A stretch of 5,403 nucleotides of DNA, from NCBI GenBank assembly GCA_949957035.1, contig CATLIP010000174.1:1-5403 (forward strand). The letters run 5' to 3'. Source of the stretch: an uncultured Lachnospiraceae bacterium. Lineage in GTDB: Bacteria > Bacillota_A > Clostridia > Lachnospirales > Lachnospiraceae. A program made the translations under genes and the position numbers. A model generated the notes under the pieces. The model was not told the DNA's origin. It worked only from the letters and a program-made list of their open reading frames with translations, and searched no databases. Positions 3,895 through 5,403 of this stretch are shown here, one piece after another; position 1 is the first letter of the stretch, and each line of letters begins with the position of its first letter.

Positions 3895-5403
3895 ATGAGC
3901 AGACTAGAGATTGACTCGCCCAAAAGAGCCAGGATAGTTATGGAAGAGCTATACAAGGATTTGGAGCGGAGAATTGAGTCCAGTCCGCCGGGGCTCTGTC
4001 CTGTTGAGATGTCCCGTGCATTTCTGGAATTATGTCATGCCCAGACATGCGGAAAGTGTGTTCCCTGCCGCATTGGTCTGGGACAGTTGAGTTATCTTAT
4101 CAAGGATGTCCTTGATGGTAAGGCGACCATGGAGACTTTGGATATTATGGAACAGACAGCTCTTTCCATCATGGAGTCGGCAGATTGTGCCATTGGATAT
4201 GAGGCGGCGCACATGGTTTATAAGGGGCTGATTGGATACCGTGATGATTATGAGGAGCATATCAGGAACGGACGGTGTACCTGTACCTACAGCCAGCCGG
4301 TACCTTGCGTATCCCTGTGCCCGGCTCATGTTGATATCCCAGGGTACATTGCGCTGGTAAGGGAAGGAAGATATGCGGATGCAATCAGACTCATCCGAAA
4401 GGACAATCCATTCCCAACTACCTGTGGATTTATCTGCGAGCATCCTTGTGAGGCGCGATGCAGGAGGAATATGGTGGACGACGCCATCAATATTCGAGGA
4501 CTTAAGCGTGTGGCGGCTGATTTCGCGGGAGAAGTAGACCCGCCGGCATGTGCGCCTTCTACCGGAAAAAAGATTGCGGTGCTTGGCGGCGGTCCGGGGG
4601 GATTGAGCGCGGCATACTATCTCCAGCTAATGGGACATCAGGCGACTGTTTACGAGATGCTCCCCAAACTGGGCGGAATGTTACGTTATGGTATTCCGAA
4701 CTACCGTCTTCCGAAGGAACGGTTAGAGGAGGATGTGAACAGCATTTTAAAGACCGGCGTCGAGGTGAAGTACGGCCTGAAGATTGGGCAGGATATTACG
4801 ATTCAGGATTTGCGGAAACAGTATGACGCAGTTTTGATTACGATTGGGGCAAGTACGGATAAGAAGCTGGGGCTTGAAGGCGAAGATGCAGACGGCGTAT
4901 TATCTGCGGTTCAGTTCTTGAGAAATGTAGGAAGAAATGAAATCATGGATTTGACCGGCAAGGAGGTTGCGGTCATTGGGGGCGGTAATGTTTCCATGGA
5001 CGCAGTACGTACGGCAAAGCGTCTCGGTGCAAAGAAGGTAAGTATTGTCTACCGGAGAAGAGTTGCAGATATGACGGCGCTTCCGGGAGAGATAGAGGGA
5101 GCTGTGGCAGAGGGAATCGAGCTTCAGACCTTGAAGGCTCCGTCTTCACTCAAGATTAACGATAAGAATCAGATCGAAGGAATCTACGTAAAACCACAGA
5201 TGGTCAGTGCGATTCGTGACGGAAGGGCAAGCATCAAGCCTACCGGGGAAGAGGATGTCTACATACCATGCGATATATTGATTGTGGCGATTGGACAGAA
5301 TATTGAGACACGCCATTTTGAAGAGGCAGGAATCCCGGTAGAGAGAGGTAAGATTCTTACCAAGAGTACGGGAGCATTCGAGAATATGCCCGGCGTATTT
5401 GCA
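3895..5403 (+). CDS. NAD(P)H/FAD iron-sulfur oxidoreductase: NuoF-type 4Fe-4S domain fused to GltD/NfnB-like module (3' end outside window)
   Basis: The frame is open for 503 codons to the window edge. The ATG follows GAGAGG (3882-3887) by 7 bases. Residues 34-122 resemble the iron-sulfur end domain of NuoF, with TCGKCVPCRIG (Cys52, Cys55, Cys58) and a fourth ligand, Cys98. Next is a GltD-like double-cluster region with two groups of four cysteines: Cys128, Cys130, Cys138 and Cys142 (PCVSLCPAHVDIPGYI), then Cys177, Cys181, Cys185 and Cys189. An FAD-binding Rossmann site GGGPGG (231-236) is followed by GGMLRYGIP (260-268). The nucleotide-binding site has GGGNVSMD (362-369) and VYRRR (385-389); in GltD and NfnB this arginine patch favours NADPH. 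DILIVAIGQ (460-468) is also typical. The final FAD-contacting GD motif lies beyond the window. The NuoF flavin/NADH domain and the thioredoxin-like 2Fe-2S domain are absent. It probably moves electrons between NAD(P)H and iron-sulfur partners such as ferredoxin, perhaps as a complex subunit; the partner and reaction are unknown. Confidence 0.85.
   Translation, partial: MSRLEIDSPKRARIVMEELYKDLERRIESSPPGLCPVEMSRAFLELCHAQTCGKCVPCRIGLGQLSYLIKDVLDGKATMETLDIMEQTALSIMESADCAIGYEAAHMVYKGLIGYRDDYEEHIRNGRCTCTYSQPVPCVSLCPAHVDIPGYIALVREGRYADAIRLIRKDNPFPTTCGFICEHPCEARCRRNMVDDAINIRGLKRVAADFAGEVDPPACAPSTGKKIAVLGGGPGGLSAAYYLQLMGHQATVYEMLPKLGGMLRYGIPNYRLPKERLEEDVNSILKTGVEVKYGLKIGQDITIQDLRKQYDAVLITIGASTDKKLGLEGEDADGVLSAVQFLRNVGRNEIMDLTGKEVAVIGGGNVSMDAVRTAKRLGAKKVSIVYRRRVADMTALPGEIEGAVAEGIELQTLKAPSSLKINDKNQIEGIYVKPQMVSAIRDGRASIKPTGEEDVYIPCDILIVAIGQNIETRHFEEAGIPVERGKILTKSTGAFENMPGVFA

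Noticed and set aside
4030..4443. Minus-strand open frame of 137 codons
   Set aside because: It is antisense to the iron-sulfur flavoprotein, whose cysteine and nucleotide-binding motifs make the + strand clearly the coding one.

Overview
The window is a ribosomal-protein and RNA polymerase gene cluster of a low- to mid-GC Firmicute, with one metabolic gene beginning after it. Gene order is the end of infA, rpmJ, rpsM, rpsK, rpsD, rpoA and rplQ, which is the junction of the spc and alpha operons, all on the + strand. rpsD (S4) lies inside the alpha operon, unlike in Bacillus subtilis. The S4 N-terminus ([12 protein letters not shown]...) and the long L17 resemble Lachnospiraceae (gut Clostridia) proteins as I remember them. 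This family placement is an inference from memory, not from a search.

Layout. Positions 1-80 hold the last 25 codons of infA. A strong sigma-A-type promoter (99-128) then starts a leader of about 100 nt, which can fold, ahead of rpmJ (240-353, GTG start). The 268 bases between rpmJ and rpsM contain no convincing gene. They hold a dense run of perfect or near-perfect inverted repeats: a stem spanning the rpmJ stop codon, a compact three-way junction, a long hairpin, and a domain with mutually exclusive pairings. This looks like a cis-regulatory mRNA leader for the alpha operon. rpsM, rpsK, rpsD and rpoA follow with short gaps. rpoA starts at a GTG at 2068. A second, smaller structured spacer (3028-3119) separates rpoA from rplQ. 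rplQ encodes an L17 of 178 residues, against about 115-130 for most bacteria, because of a charged insertion near residues 58-103. A clear intrinsic terminator (3677-3711) closes the operon.

After a gene-free stretch with its own extended -10 promoter (3815-3843), an open frame runs from 3895 to the window edge. It encodes an iron-sulfur flavoprotein: a NuoF-type 4Fe-4S domain fused to a GltD/NfnB-like module with two cysteine clusters, an FAD site and an NAD(P)H site. The C-terminus is cut off.

The ribosomal genes supply subunit proteins S13, S11, S4, L36 and L17, the initiation factor IF-1 and the polymerase alpha subunit, so the cluster couples synthesis of the translation and transcription machinery. 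The internal promoter and the two structured spacers suggest separate control points for rpmJ, for rpsM-rpoA and for rplQ. The flavoprotein gene appears to be an independent transcription unit in redox metabolism. The best candidate for something undescribed is the 332-573 RNA leader.
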